In this document: positions 34,569 to 45,928 of the stretch, in pieces
Position numbering within the stretch: position 1 is the stretch's first letter
Layout of the letters: the number at the start of each line of letters is the position of its first letter
NCBI GenBank assembly: GCA_028622995.1
Contig: JAJQJQ010000033.1
Span: forward strand, 2,108,001-2,172,000
DNA length: 64,000 nt
Direction: 5' to 3'
Source of the DNA: Panagrolaimus kolymaensis
Taxonomy: Eukaryota > Nematoda > Chromadorea > Rhabditida > Panagrolaimidae
Made by a program: the position numbers and the translations under genes
Notes under the pieces: generated by a model
Told to the model about the DNA's origin: nothing
The model's input: the letters and a program-made list of their open reading frames with translations, nothing else
Databases searched by the model: none

Positions 34569-35968
34569 TTTTCTTGTTTTTGCTAAAGAAATGAACTATT
34601 ATCTAATAAATATATTTTTTGATTAAACAAGAAAAAAGTTTTAAAGACACTAAAACACCGATGAAACTTTGCGTGTTTCTTGAGTTGGGATGATGATGGG
34701 CAGCCGCCGCGTGGCATGTCCGTCGACCTTGTATGTAACAACAACGTCACCTTCCTCCAATTTTTCGATTCTATCGTTGCATGGAAGCAATAGACAATAA
34801 CGACAGTCACAGGGTCACTCTTTTGAATCGATCAATCCATCCAAAATCCGCATACTTTTAATAAAAGGAAAGATTCAACGATCCGATTGGGCCATTTTCT
34901 TTGTTACAATGATGTGTGTCGCTTTGAAAAGTTTTTTTTTATTTTACGTCCCAACTATGTTGTGAAATTATTGTTTTCTTCTATTTTACGGATATTATCT
35001 TTCTTCGAAGCTATTTTAACAAAAAATTTCCCCAAGCATTAAATTGGTGATTTGATCAAAGGAAGTTTTAACAATAGTATTTTTTCATTAAAATAGTTAA
35101 AAATTAATTGAAATAAATTTAACTCCAGCAAAAGATGAAAGAAAATAAATAAAGAAAAAATATTACAGCATTATTTTTTTTGTTGGAAAGAAGCAGCTTT
35201 CTTCTGGTGGTTTCCTTTGAATTTTTTCATACAATTTTTCGATTCAAAGTAGGCATGCCTAAGATCCTTTTACTGTCGAGTTAGTTAATGATATTTCACA
35301 CTAAATACATAAAGTAATTGCCTCCAGAAGATATCCAAAAATGTTTCATAAATTATTACTTTTTATGTACCACGTGAGCATCTAGGAACTTGCTTTAATT
35401 CTTGTTTAGTTTTTTGAAAATTTACAATCATCTTTAGAAATAGTGTTAACAGCTTTCAGGCTGGATATCGATGTTAAATAACATTCTTAATTAATTGATA
35501 AATATTAGAAATGAATAATATGACAAATATAATCAAAATATGTAAAAATGTTTAGAAGTTGATAACGCATTTCTCCTAACTCCAAAAAAAGAGCATGCTT
35601 ATCAAAGATCCAAAGCCGACCTCGAAACCCGCAGGAAACACTGAAGCCGTAATTGTCTAGGTGTGGCGTGCTGAAGGCACGCCGTCCGCCTAGCGATAAT
35701 TATTGAAGACTTGAAGAATACAATAAACTTTATTATTATCAAAAATGTTAAAAATCTATTACATATTACAAAATAATAACTAAATAATAAGACAAGAAAG
35801 CCTTCTAAAGATGTTCAAAATAAAAAAATGTTAAAATTAAAAACCAACAATAATAGAAATTAAAAATTCTGTAATTCTAATCCATTCTGGGTTGAATTGA
35901 GCATAGAAAAATGTTAAAAGGATAAGGCACGAATTTTTAAGATAAACACTTTCATTTATTTGCTTCAT
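34569..35968. other. Intergenic region with one GC-rich hairpin
   Basis: About 1.4 kb, AT-rich and without credible genes. It includes a compact GC-rich palindrome at 35656-35693, listed separately. Confidence 0.45.
35656..35693. repeat. GC-rich hairpin starting TCTAGG and ending CTAG
   Basis: A 38-base palindromic island in very AT-rich DNA: stem GGCGTGC/GCACGCC with loop TGAAG, then GTCCGCCTAG. The array A units end in the same pattern with different stem bases (GCGGGC CGAAG GCCCGC, then TACCCGCCTAG). Stem sequences differ but pairing and the 3' end are kept. Confidence 0.7.
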
Positions 35969-37905
35969 TTATTCTTCAGCAGGTGGAGCAGATTGTTCGG
36001 GTGTTGGATGAGGAGTTTCAGGAACAACATCTTCAGTGACAACATTTCTAATTTCAAGATCAGGTGATGGTAAAGGTTCTTCAGGTTTTAGAGGTTCAGT
36101 TATAGCTTCTGGCAAAGTTTCTTGTAAGCTGGTTTCAATTTGACGTCTAATAAATGAGAATGCATCACGACCTTCATAATCTAAAAAAACACTATTATGA
36201 TATAAAGGTTAGAATGACATACCAGGAGCTCCAGAATCCCAACGTCCATAGCGTTCTTCAACATCATCAGAAACACCTTCTTTCTAAAAAATGAAGATTA
36301 GAAAGTATAATCTTAAAAAGAGGAAAAGCTGTAAAAAAACTGAAGTTAGGCACACTCAAAATCGAGGAATAGTGTCAAACTAAAAGAAAAAGCACATCAA
36401 AAAAAGGTAAACCAAACGACACACAGTTGACTCTGTTGATTCTGATACAGGTTCAGGCGAAGCAGCTGAAGATTTTTGTTGTTCATCGTCTGGATTTTGA
36501 ATGATAACGGTTGATACAGGTCCTTGATTTTCTGAATGAGATAGAGAAGAAGTCTGTAAATGCACAGAAACAGAAGCATTTTCACCACCATAAAACACAT
36601 TAGAAATGGGATGAGAAGGTATTCCTCTCACTTCTATATAAGCAGGCGCAGATGGCGGGGAATAACGAACCTGAGGCTGAGGTGGCGGCCTCATTAGATC
36701 ATTGTGTACTATTTGTAATGGGCCAATATATGATGGATTCTAAAAGTTATTAACAAACTTCAAATATGTTAGTTTTTAGTTATTTTAATGTAGTGAATAA
36801 CTAAAATATTGGTATATATAATAGATTACATATAAAATGCACCCAAATTTTATGAAACCAATTTAATGGCTAAATTATTAAAAATAGAATTTAAAAAATG
36901 TTTGAGTTATGTATACAATCTCAACATTCAAACTTTAAAATCGTTAGTCAATCCATATCTTAGAAAAAAAAATAATCCAAAGATTCAAGTTGGGAGTAAA
37001 GTTTCCAAAACTATTAATTTTCAAACCAAAATCACACAAAACTTCAACTTACCAAACCTTTGGGCAAATTGATAACGACGTCTTCATTGAAAATTTGTTG
37101 CCAGTAAAACCAATGTTCGTTTTGATTGCCACCCTGAACCCGTTTCCATGGCTTTGAAGTTCCCAAGAAATGAACAATTTTGATTTGACCTCCAAAAAGT
37201 TGATAAGCAGCTTTGTAGCTATAAATCGAGCCAGATGTAACGTTGTAAATAAAAGGTAAACGATGAGATGCATCAAGTTCACGCCAGTTTGAGAAATAAA
37301 GATTCAATAATCCTTGATCACCACCATCAAAAGTACCATGTTTAGTACCAAATTCAACAAGCGTGTGATACGTCTCATTCGAAGGAACAAAGACGAAAAC
37401 ACCTGAATTGAATAAATCTGGCCAACCAATATCTGGTGCAGCAGAAAACTCTGGACGTTCAAAAAGTTCATCGCAATTCTGAAAAAGAAGCAAATTACTT
37501 TGATTTAGTTGCCAAAATAAAAATTCACTTGAATAATAAGAGTATCAGCATCCAAGAAAACACATTTCGAATATTGAGTCAAACGCCAACAATGCTAAAA
37601 AAGAAGATAATTTAAGATAAATTTAATTTATTTAAAGTATTACTTACAAGCTTTGTGAAAGTTATGCCTAAATCAGGACGACCAATAAGTGCAAGATTTT
37701 CTGTATCATTTGAATCAAGAATATCAACACGAGTTGAATTATAAAAAACAGCTAATAAACGAGATCGCATTTGTGCTGATACTCCATCGGTATAAAGAAT
37801 GTGAAGATGATGTTTAGTATTTGCACGACGAAGAGAATGTGCAAGTACAAGCGCACCCAAGGCATAGCCATCATTTGTTGCTAATGTCACCCATGCATTA
37901 GACAT
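35969..37905 (-). CDS. gyg-1: Glycogenin (self-glucosylating glycogen primer)
   Basis: Exons 37905-37648, 37594-37529, 37478-37053, 36739-36425, 36283-36223 and 36180-35969 join to 445 aa. The N-terminal ~265 residues are a GT8 glucosyltransferase: AWVTLATNDGYALGALVLAHSLR, the Mn-binding DAD in FLDADTL, DLFNSGVFVFVPS, DQGLLN, and the HFLGTSKPW segment. The acceptor tyrosine region appears as SGSIYSYKAAYQLFG. A Pro/Ser-rich linker leads to RYGRWDSGAPDYEGRDAF, the conserved C-terminal motif that recruits glycogen synthase, then an acidic Pro-rich tail. Glycogenin attaches the first glucoses from UDP-glucose to its own tyrosine. Upstream, TTTAG at about 37916 fits a 5' UTR or trans-splice acceptor. 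Confidence 0.95.
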
Positions 37906-37911
37906 CGTTGA

Positions 37912-37921
37912 TTTCCTAAAA
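37912..37921 (-). promoter_or_regulatory. Possible trans-splice acceptor of glycogenin
   Basis: On the minus strand, a T-rich TTTTTAG ends 11 bases before the glycogenin ATG with no obvious partner donor close by. In nematodes such a site often accepts a spliced leader; a 5' UTR cis-intron is equally possible. Confidence 0.35.
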
Positions 37922-40393
37922 ATCAAAAAGTTATAAAACATTTTAGGATTACAACAAAATGCGCCACGAAGGTTTTTAAATTTTTTATAGTTTATTACAA
38001 AAAAAGTTTTGCAAGACAAAAAAAATACGTGAAAAAAAAACTTCAACTCTTTTTTCCATTTTGTTGTTTTTATATTATTGTTTGTTTGCCCCGTTTTTCT
38101 GTTTTGTTTTAGCGAGAGTAAAAACTTCAAGCTTGCATTGAATCTAACTTTTCTCATTAAATAAACAAATCGATGAAAGTAAAAGTTAAATCGCGTTAAA
38201 TCCTTTAAAAATCTGCTAAAAACAACCAAAAAGCAAAATTGTTGTGTTTCTTCTTTTTTTTATTCACAACAAACAAAGATAAAAATCCAAAAGAAACATT
38301 AAAAAAAAGGAGCCCAATCACAAAAAACCCAAAACATGAAGCGAGAAAAAAATGAATAGGATGGCGCCGCTATTATGTTGCAAATGAAATTATTTTGTTA
38401 GACTGCTTGCTTGCATTATCACGATTCATTAAACTATGTGTAAATGTGTAAAAAAATGCAATGAAAGCGAGAGGAATGGAACACCATCGAGACAGATATG
38501 AATGGGTACATTAAAATGGGAGCAAAGAATTCTTGGCATATGAAGAAAAAAAATTTTCAGAGAAAAAACGGTATTATTGTTTGTTCCTTTTCCTTTTTAT
38601 TTACCTTTATTTATGGACCGTTAACCATTATCGATAACGAAAACACGATCAGTTAATGGAATAAATAAAATTAAGAAAGAAACATATTATAATTTTTGAC
38701 CCTCTTTTTTATGGCGGTTTTAAGGCCAATTTTTATCCCCGAAACTTAAAATTTAGTTGCAAATAGCTTAATTGCAGCTTTTCTTACTATTTCCCCAGAT
38801 ATCATGGCTCTAAATTAGCTAAATTAAAATATTTTCTACGATCAAAACAAAAAAACATAATTCGAAACATCATTAAAAAAATCAGACGACCATCGGTGGC
38901 CAAAGAACTTTTATAAGAAAACAAAAAAAAGCAATGAAGAAAAAAATGAATAAACTCGAGCCAAAATTGTTGACAATTTTTTTATTTCATTTCTTGTCTT
39001 TGATATTGAACCTCTATCAAAAAAAAATTTCTTTTTGTTCTTTAGTTTTTAAAATAGGTTTTAAACTGGTTTTGTTACAAAATTTTATAAAGGTATCATC
39101 GTGAAGTAATTAGTTCTTAGAGGAAGGAAGAAAAATAGACTAGCTTTACATAAGAATAAAAAAAAAACTAAATTTAGGAGTAATAAAATGCAGACATTTT
39201 AAAAGATTTAGGAAAACGAAGAATAAAAGTTTTTTTTTTTAGGAAGAAAAAGGAGGAAAAAAGATAGCGGCTGCTGCTGCCGCCACTGGCAGCAGTTAGC
39301 TTTACTCCCCTTGCATATGATGAAGAAACAAATGCTTGCTGCTGTTGTCTTTTTTACGAATGAAGAAAAAATAAAAGCACGAGAGAGAAAAAGAAACAAG
39401 CAGCGACTAGCTTTTTCGATGTTTTTTTTTCTTTCACTCTCGTCGCTCTTTCTTTTGCTGATCGCTCAAGTTTTGTTCATTTTTATGTTCGCCGCTATTT
39501 TTGCTTTTCCTTCAAGAAAAAATGAGGAAAGAGTTGATGAGTCCATTGTTTTTTTTGTCCATTCGTTTGAATTTTTTTTTGCTAAAAGAAAAGATCCAAA
39601 AGATAATGGATGAGATTTATTTTATGTTTAGGGAAAGAAAAAGTAAATAGCAAAAAAATCATGTGGGCGCTTGCTTTGTTTTTTTGATGGGCGCTATGAT
39701 TGCAAATGTTACATTCTTTCTTTCATTCATAAAATTACATTTTATTTCAATCAAATTCTTTCGTTTTTTTTTCTATCTTTAAGTCGTTAAAAATAAAAGT
39801 AACTTACTAGTGCTTTAATAAAACATAAATGGGAAGAAGAGAACTTCTATGATAATAATGAGTTTAAAACAAAAATGCAAAAAATTAAAAAGCAATTAAC
39901 CTTTGACACTTTCATGTATCATAGTATTTTCATGCAAACTGTAGCAAAGAACTTCTAAAATCTTAATCGATGTCATATTTTCTGAGTGAATTTGAGGCTA
40001 CTTTGAACTTTTTCGATCCTTCAAATTGTTTTTGCTTTTTTTTATGCGTTCAATCATTTTTTTTTATTAGTCATATCCGGGAATTAGCCTCAATAAAATA
40101 CCTGCACTTTTGAAATTTGGCCCATCAACGACAACTGCGATTAAAAGATATTTTTTAAAAACAGATTTCAAAAATGATGCAAGAATTGTTTGTTACAAAA
40201 AATCAAAAAACTGCTACTTTTTGATCGAATGCTTTCGTCACCCTATCTAAATTTGCTAAACATCGAAGAAAAAAATATTAAAGTATTATTTTTTCAATTA
40301 ACCATAACAATAATTAAAATTCTTAAAAATCTTTAAATTTTCTGTACAAAAAAAATAAATACGTAGTTATAATTTTTTTATTACTATAAACTT
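37922..40393. other. Intergenic region, no gene seen
   Basis: About 2.5 kb of AT-rich DNA. Open frames at 39208-39613 overlap on opposite strands and are low-complexity Phe/Lys strings. It probably holds the glycogenin promoter and the aminotransferase 3' end. Confidence 0.45.
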
Positions 40394-42410
40394 TCATTGC
40401 TTTGAATGGAGAAGTTCCCTTAAAGTGCTACATAAAATGTGAGAGGCTTCAATGATTTCATCGAGTAAAGGATATGCAACAGCAATGCGAATACCATTTG
40501 CAATAACTTTACGAGTAGGGTCATCAGAATCGCCTGACCAGAAACTGAAAAGATAAGTTGAATTAGGAAACCTAAAAAAAGGCCAGAAAGATTACCTTTG
40601 ACCATCATGAACTAAAAGTTGATGTTCATCTCGAAGTATTTTTAAAACTTGGGTTGAATTAAGTTGATTTGGAAGTTGAATATAAACAAAATATCCTCCC
40701 TGAAATTCATTTTTATAAGTTCTAAAAATACTTAACAATGGGCTGTTTTACTGTAGGTTTATGAAGAATTTGACATTCATTTGGAAGTTCATCCGCTAAA
40801 ATCATTAAAAGTGCTTCCATTTTAGCCTAAAATTTTAAGATTTTCTGATAATTGTTAATTGAAGATGAAGAAGTTACTTTATTTTCAACTCGGATTTCTT
40901 TAACCAAATTTGAAACTTGGCCATCTTTTAAAAGCTCCGTTATAATAGCGGCCATATAAGTGTTTAGGCTTCCACCAGACATCAATATCCAACTAAAATT
41001 TTTATTGTCTCAATCTTTTGATATTCATTTTTTAATGTGTCTGTTTTTATTTTATTTTTCAAAAAGCTTTATGTTCATTACCTTTGTGACCAATATTTCT
41101 TTTTTAACGCTAAAGGCAATTCAATCCAACCAATTCTAAGTCCAGGAGATAATAGCTTTGAAAAGGTTCCATTGCTAATTACATTGCCTCCAGTAAATCC
41201 CCCATCTTTGGGATTATCATATGCAAATAATCGTCGATTGATTTTATCATTATAGTGTAAAATATTATATACATCGTCACAAAATACCAAAATTGAATAT
41301 TTACGAGCAAGTTGAACAATTTTTTGACATTTTTGTGGTGACAGTTCAGTGCCTGTGGGATTATGATAATGAGGAACAAGGTAAAGAGCTCCAAGAAATC
41401 GACCTTCAGTTTTCGCTTGATTACATTCTTCTGGCGAATAAGCAGTCGTCCATTTGGATTCCAAATCTTCTAAATCGATTCCATCACCTTCAATTTTAAT
41501 ATCCTTTACAGGAAATGCAAGGGTTTTAAGCATGGATATCGCAAGGAAATAACTTAATTGTTCAGCCCATATTGTAGTTTTATGAGGAAATATTTGTGAA
41601 AGTAAATAAACAAAACCCGATGTTGCACCTGCAGAAAGAACAAGATTTTCACTAAACTTATGAAGAATATATATGAAGGATGAAGAAATAAATAAATGAA
41701 TCAATTAATTACCGATTAACTGGTTCACGATATTCCGCGCTTAAAAATGAACTCAATGCATCCAAAAATGCTGGAGGCCCATCTGGAGTTCCATATTGAA
41801 GCATTTCTCCTTCCATGTTAATCGTTTGATCCATTGAAACTTGTGTTGCATCCTTCATCATTGATGCTACTCGTTTCAAAATATGAGGTCCTGGTGCTCC
41901 ACAATTGAGCATATATTTTGCAGAAAAAGATCCATCAAAAAGGGTCACAGGTCGAGAATAGTGTTAAATTCCCGATCCGACCGACAAAAAAGTCGGGAAA
42001 TTCAAAAAAAGTCGGGATAGAAATTGCTCTCGGTCGGAAAAGTCGGGAAAAAGTCGGGATAAAAATTTTTGTCGGTCGGGAATTCGGGGGATCAAAAAGT
42101 AGGGTGTGGTGTTGGAATTTTTTTAATTAAATTAATTATAAGAATTTAAATATATAAAAATGAGCTATTTAATGTAAATGAAATGTAAATAAAGGGTTTT
42201 TGGTTAAAATAAAAGCGAAAATGAATGATTTTTAAAATTAATATTAATTTTTTTTATTTGTCGGGATAAAAAATGAGTCGGTCGGGAAAGTCGGGAAAAT
42301 GTCGGGATAGAAATTATCGTCGGTCGGGAAGTCGGTCGGGAAAAAGTCGGTCGGGAAGTCGGGAATTCCCGACTTTTCGGTCGGGAATTTAACACTAGTC
42401 GAGAAGTCAT
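40394..42410 (-). pseudogene. PLP aminotransferase (AADAT/2-aminoadipate type) interrupted at codon 5
   Basis: Pieces 42410-42398, 41950-41713, 41651-41082, 40992-40878, 40826-40752, 40699-40596 and 40544-40394 total 422 codons including the stop, in frame, if the inserted element and its target copy are skipped. That is the usual length of kynurenine/alpha-aminoadipate aminotransferases. Recognisable parts: LQYGTPDGPPAFLDAL, LSAGATSGFVYLL, LVPHYHNPTGTELS, FCDDVYNILHY and the PLP-lysine segment GTFSKLLSPGLRIGW. The frame begins MTSR followed by PVTLFDG; a 439-base hAT-like element lies between Arg4 and Pro5. No splice sites would remove it cleanly, so the allele is probably null or starts at a later Met, such as that in AKYMLNCG. 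The rest of the gene is undamaged, which points to a recent insertion. Confidence 0.85.
41951..42405. mobile_element. hAT-like non-autonomous element in a coding exon
   Basis: The element itself spans 41959-42397 (439 bases). Both ends read TAGTGTTAAATTCCCGA inward, and it is bracketed by the direct 8-base repeat GTCGAGAA (41951-41958 and 42398-42405). The interior contains many copies of the word GTCGGGA/TCGGTCGGGAA, an extension of the terminal sequence itself. No transposase is encoded. Removing the element and one duplication restores the aminotransferase frame. Confidence 0.93.
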
Positions 42411-42709
42411 ATTAATCAAACGCTTTCTAAACTTTTTATGTACATAAAAGTTTAAAATAATCAATATAAAAACCAACCTATTCACAACAGACTTTTGCCC
42501 TTTTTTTAGTTGGAAATAGTGCAAAAAAAGGTAGAGAAAGAAAACCACAAAAGATTATTTATAGAGCGAATTTGTGACCAATTAATTCTTTTGCATTCTT
42601 CTTTGTCCCATTTTACAATAGGATTAAAATGTTTTTTTATTATTATCAAAACAAAAACAATGTTTTCTATTTATTAAAAAACAAAACAAAAAATCAACAA
42701 AGTAAAAAA

Positions 42710-45592
42710 TTAACATCCATCAATAACGTCGCCTTGGGAACCATGGGTTGCTTTAACAGTTGCTGGTTTAAAGATAACATCTCGAAATGAATCATTTTCA
42801 TAGCAATCTGATTTAACATATGCAATTTCTTCTTTTTGTAGTTCACGAAGTTTTTTGAAAACAAGAAGACGTCTGAAAAAAAAATTAAATTATGTTCAAA
42901 CAAAGATGAAAGCATACCTTGAGCATTTACTTGTTAATGGTTGTTCACAATTTTCAAGCAGTTCAAGCGCATCATGGCGAGGGAGAACATCTTCGGAATA
43001 TCTAAAACAAAAGAAAATTATAAAACATATTTTGAAACATGAATATCTGTGTTCAGCAAGATGGATGTAAGCTAATCAAATTTTATAACAATTTGAACAG
43101 ACACGAAAAATCGTAAAAGCAGCAAAAAGAAAACCAAATAATAGAAGCAGTGACAATCCTTTTTTGCACCCGATTTGGCTTGTTTAAGAAACGGAAATAG
43201 CAAGTTGCTCAAACATTACAAAACAATAGTTCCGTGTCTCGAGTTAAAAAACAACAATGGATTAACTCAAACAAAAATGCCAAAAATATTTATAGGTATA
43301 AAAGGAAAAGGTTTGTCCACAAAAAATGAGCGTAATAAGGATGGGTTTTTTTTAGCTTTTCACATTTTTTTATGTGTTAGTCATGAAAAAAGTTTTAAGA
43401 TTTCGAGTTTCAGGATAACTCAAACAGTGGTTAACTTTTGTTACGGACAAAATGAATTCAGTTTTAAATTTGGCTTGTTTCTTTTTGATTTTTAACATTA
43501 CTGTAGCAGCGGGTAATTATTTTAAGATAATGCTTTAGTTGTTGCTTTATAGTAACAATGTTTCAGTCCCGGAATGTTATTATGCTTGGAGTGAAATAAT
43601 CCCAGGGAAAATCTGTTCGGTAGCTGCTGATTGTGGAGAAACAACGGCGGATTGTATTTTTAGTGTTGTAAAAAATTCCCGCATTTGCTGTAAGCCAAAA
43701 GCTGGAGCTACCCTTCCTTTTTGCCCAGCAGGCCTAAAAATTCTTTCCGTTGGCAAAAATAGTGGAATAGTATGTCAATCAAATGATCAATGTCCAGTAA
43801 GACTATTTCCCAATTCGCTTAACATAAACTTTACGATTTTAGGATGAATTTGATTGCGTTGAAAGTACAACAAATTTTGATAAACTTCCAGGACAAGGAA
43901 ACAAAATATGTTGCAAATAAATATATTTGATTGTTTTTTGTTTACTATGCTACAGAAATTACAAGCCAAAGACCGTAATATTAAAAAAATGTAAATAAAG
44001 TTTTAAATTAACAAAATAAAATACCTTGCTTTAACCACAGGGAACCAAAATGAGACTCTTCCACCAATAGCAAGTTTTGCGGCAGCAAGATCGAGTAAAT
44101 CAAGAAATACTTTGTTTAGGCTGTATTTTGTCTTTTCTGGGTAATGATTTTCACTAAAATTAAAGTCGAATAACATTTAAAAAAGGATTAAAAAATGAAC
44201 TTACTGAACAGATGACGGAAGAGTCCAATGTTCTTTGCGGTTTTTGTTTCCAACTTTACTACCTTTTTCACGAATACCATAAGGTGCTAAAACATTCTCA
44301 ATATCATCCAATACAAATGTAAAATAAAGACATACGATCAGCAATAATAGCATCAAATCTTGCATTATTTCTCCAAAGACCATGTTGACTTGCATCACCG
44401 ATAATAATGTCACAAAAATTCTTTTGTAGATTATATTGAATAAAATTACTTGCAACATTTTGATCTTTTGCTAGATATTTTTCTGTTTGTCGCGAAGATT
44501 TTCCTTCTCCACGAGCCACCATATAATTAATTTCAGTTCCAATTACAGTAGCTCCAAAATGTGCAGCAGGTATTAGAAGTCCGCCAGTGCCCGAGAATGG
44601 ATCAAGAAATATCGTGTTAGGTCGAGCCATAACCATGTTTGCTTGAATAAAAGCTAGCTCTGGATCCATTGTAGAATTACCAATGTATTTTCTATCTTTT
44701 AAGTTGTAACGACTTTTGAGCAAAATTTGTCCATCACCAATTTTACGACAAAAATAAACTTTTCTATTTGATGAAGGTTCTGTTAGAAGATCTTCTACGA
44801 GGCAAAATTCATGTTTGGGATTTAAAAGATCCACAGGAGCACGTACATTTTTCATATGAGAAGTGAAACGCTGAAAAAAACTTATAAAATTTTAGAAAAA
44901 GTAAAAATGATCAAATTATGGTTGACCGACCACTAGATCGAGGAACTTACTTCACGAAGTTCTGTTATTTTATCATTTCCAGGACGCTAAAATATTTTGT
45001 TTTTAGTTCGAACAATTCTTCATAAAACATACTTTTCCTTGCGGCTTCACGCGAAATCTCCAAGTATCATCTTCATTGTTGTACAGCTAAAATATAAAAC
45101 TTAATATTAGACCATTAAATTTAAATATTCACGCTACATCAAAAGCTCCTGGATTTGCTTTCATCTTATTTTCAAGTTCATCCAAATCCCATGCTTCATG
45201 CATAACTTCATAAACAGCTCTTAATAATGTAGCTCTGCTTAAAATTTGACGAGGTTTTATTTCACTTTCATATTCAAAAACATGCAAATGTGCCTAAAAT
45301 TCATGTGTAATAATTATTTGTTATTTTATTAGCTATCTTTATTCTTTTTCATTCATTCTTTTACTTTTGCTAAATGTTTTTTGTATGTATAAACGAACTT
45401 TTATCTTGATAATAAATTTATAAAAAATAGACTTACGTCGGATGAAACACCTTTGAGATCAAACGAGATGTTAAATAATTCACAAACAGCTGCAAATTCA
45501 GCAAATCGAAAGTTTGGATGAGTTTGATTGAAAACAAATAAATAACGACGCAGCATGGTTTTATGACGTTTTAACGGAGGAGGTGTTGACAT
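42710..45592 (-). CDS. trmt-11: tRNA (guanosine-N2) methyltransferase TRM11 homologue
   Basis: Exons 45592-45437, 45293-45138, 45086-45033, 44986-44951, 44870-44336, 44286-44205, 44153-44025, 43001-42918 and 42872-42710 join to 464 aa, almost the same length as vertebrate TRMT11. The N-terminal third is a THUMP-type RNA-binding region. The catalytic part has FLDPFSGTGGLLIPAA (SAM-binding motif I), GTEINYMVARG, IIGDASQ and the DPPYG motif typical of N2-guanine methyltransferases, formed across a splice junction. Trm11 with Trm112 makes m2G10 in tRNA. The 1023-base intron 44024-43002 contains a separate gene on the other strand. The upstream ARIP4 gene ends 337 bases away on the same strand. 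Confidence 0.94.
43452..43920 (+). CDS. Nested small secreted Cys-rich protein
   Basis: Exons 43452-43512, 43567-43796 and 43843-43920 join to 122 aa. It starts with a signal peptide (MNSVLNLACFFLIFNITVAA) that likely ends near the first intron. The mature part has 14 cysteines arranged as two similar units, each with CSVAADC- or CQSNDQC-like spacing ending in ICCK; this recalls EB-module or WAP-like nematode secreted domains. The gene lies wholly inside one intron of the TRM11 homologue, on the opposite strand. A small extracellular protein, such as a protease inhibitor or matrix component, is a guess from fold only. Confidence 0.8.
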
Positions 45593-45928
45593 TACCTAAA
45601 TTAATCAAAAAGATTAGATGGTTAAAAAAATATGAAATTTTTTTAGGCATAATACGTAGAAGGTAATCCTTTAACAAAAGATTTTAAAAACAATATTGAC
45701 AACCTTTCTCCAGCACATAGCTACTACCGCCTTTTAGTTACCTATAAGTTATGGAAAGATACAAAGGCTGTAAACAAAGCATTATAATATGTAGTAAAAT
45801 TTTGATGGCAAGATACACAACATAGTAATAATTTATATGAAAATTCACAAAGAAAAATGCAAATTATATACAGTAAAGGCACATATAAAACATAAATTAC
45901 ATATGAGATCAGTAAAATTAAAAGCTTT
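45593..45928. other. Short intergenic region between ARIP4 and TRM11
   Basis: 337 bases between two genes on the same strand. It contains the ARIP4 3' UTR; an open frame on the minus strand is hydrophobic AT-coded sequence without a family match. The spacing would allow an operon but is longer than typical. Confidence 0.4.

Noticed and set aside
39208..39613. Overlapping frames on both strands with hydrophobic stretches
   Set aside because: Low-complexity T/A-rich sequence; no splice partners or conserved motif.
41959..42397. The insert in the aminotransferase as a normal intron
   Set aside because: It has TIRs and an 8-base direct duplication, and on the gene's strand no AG lies close to its 3' end to act as acceptor.
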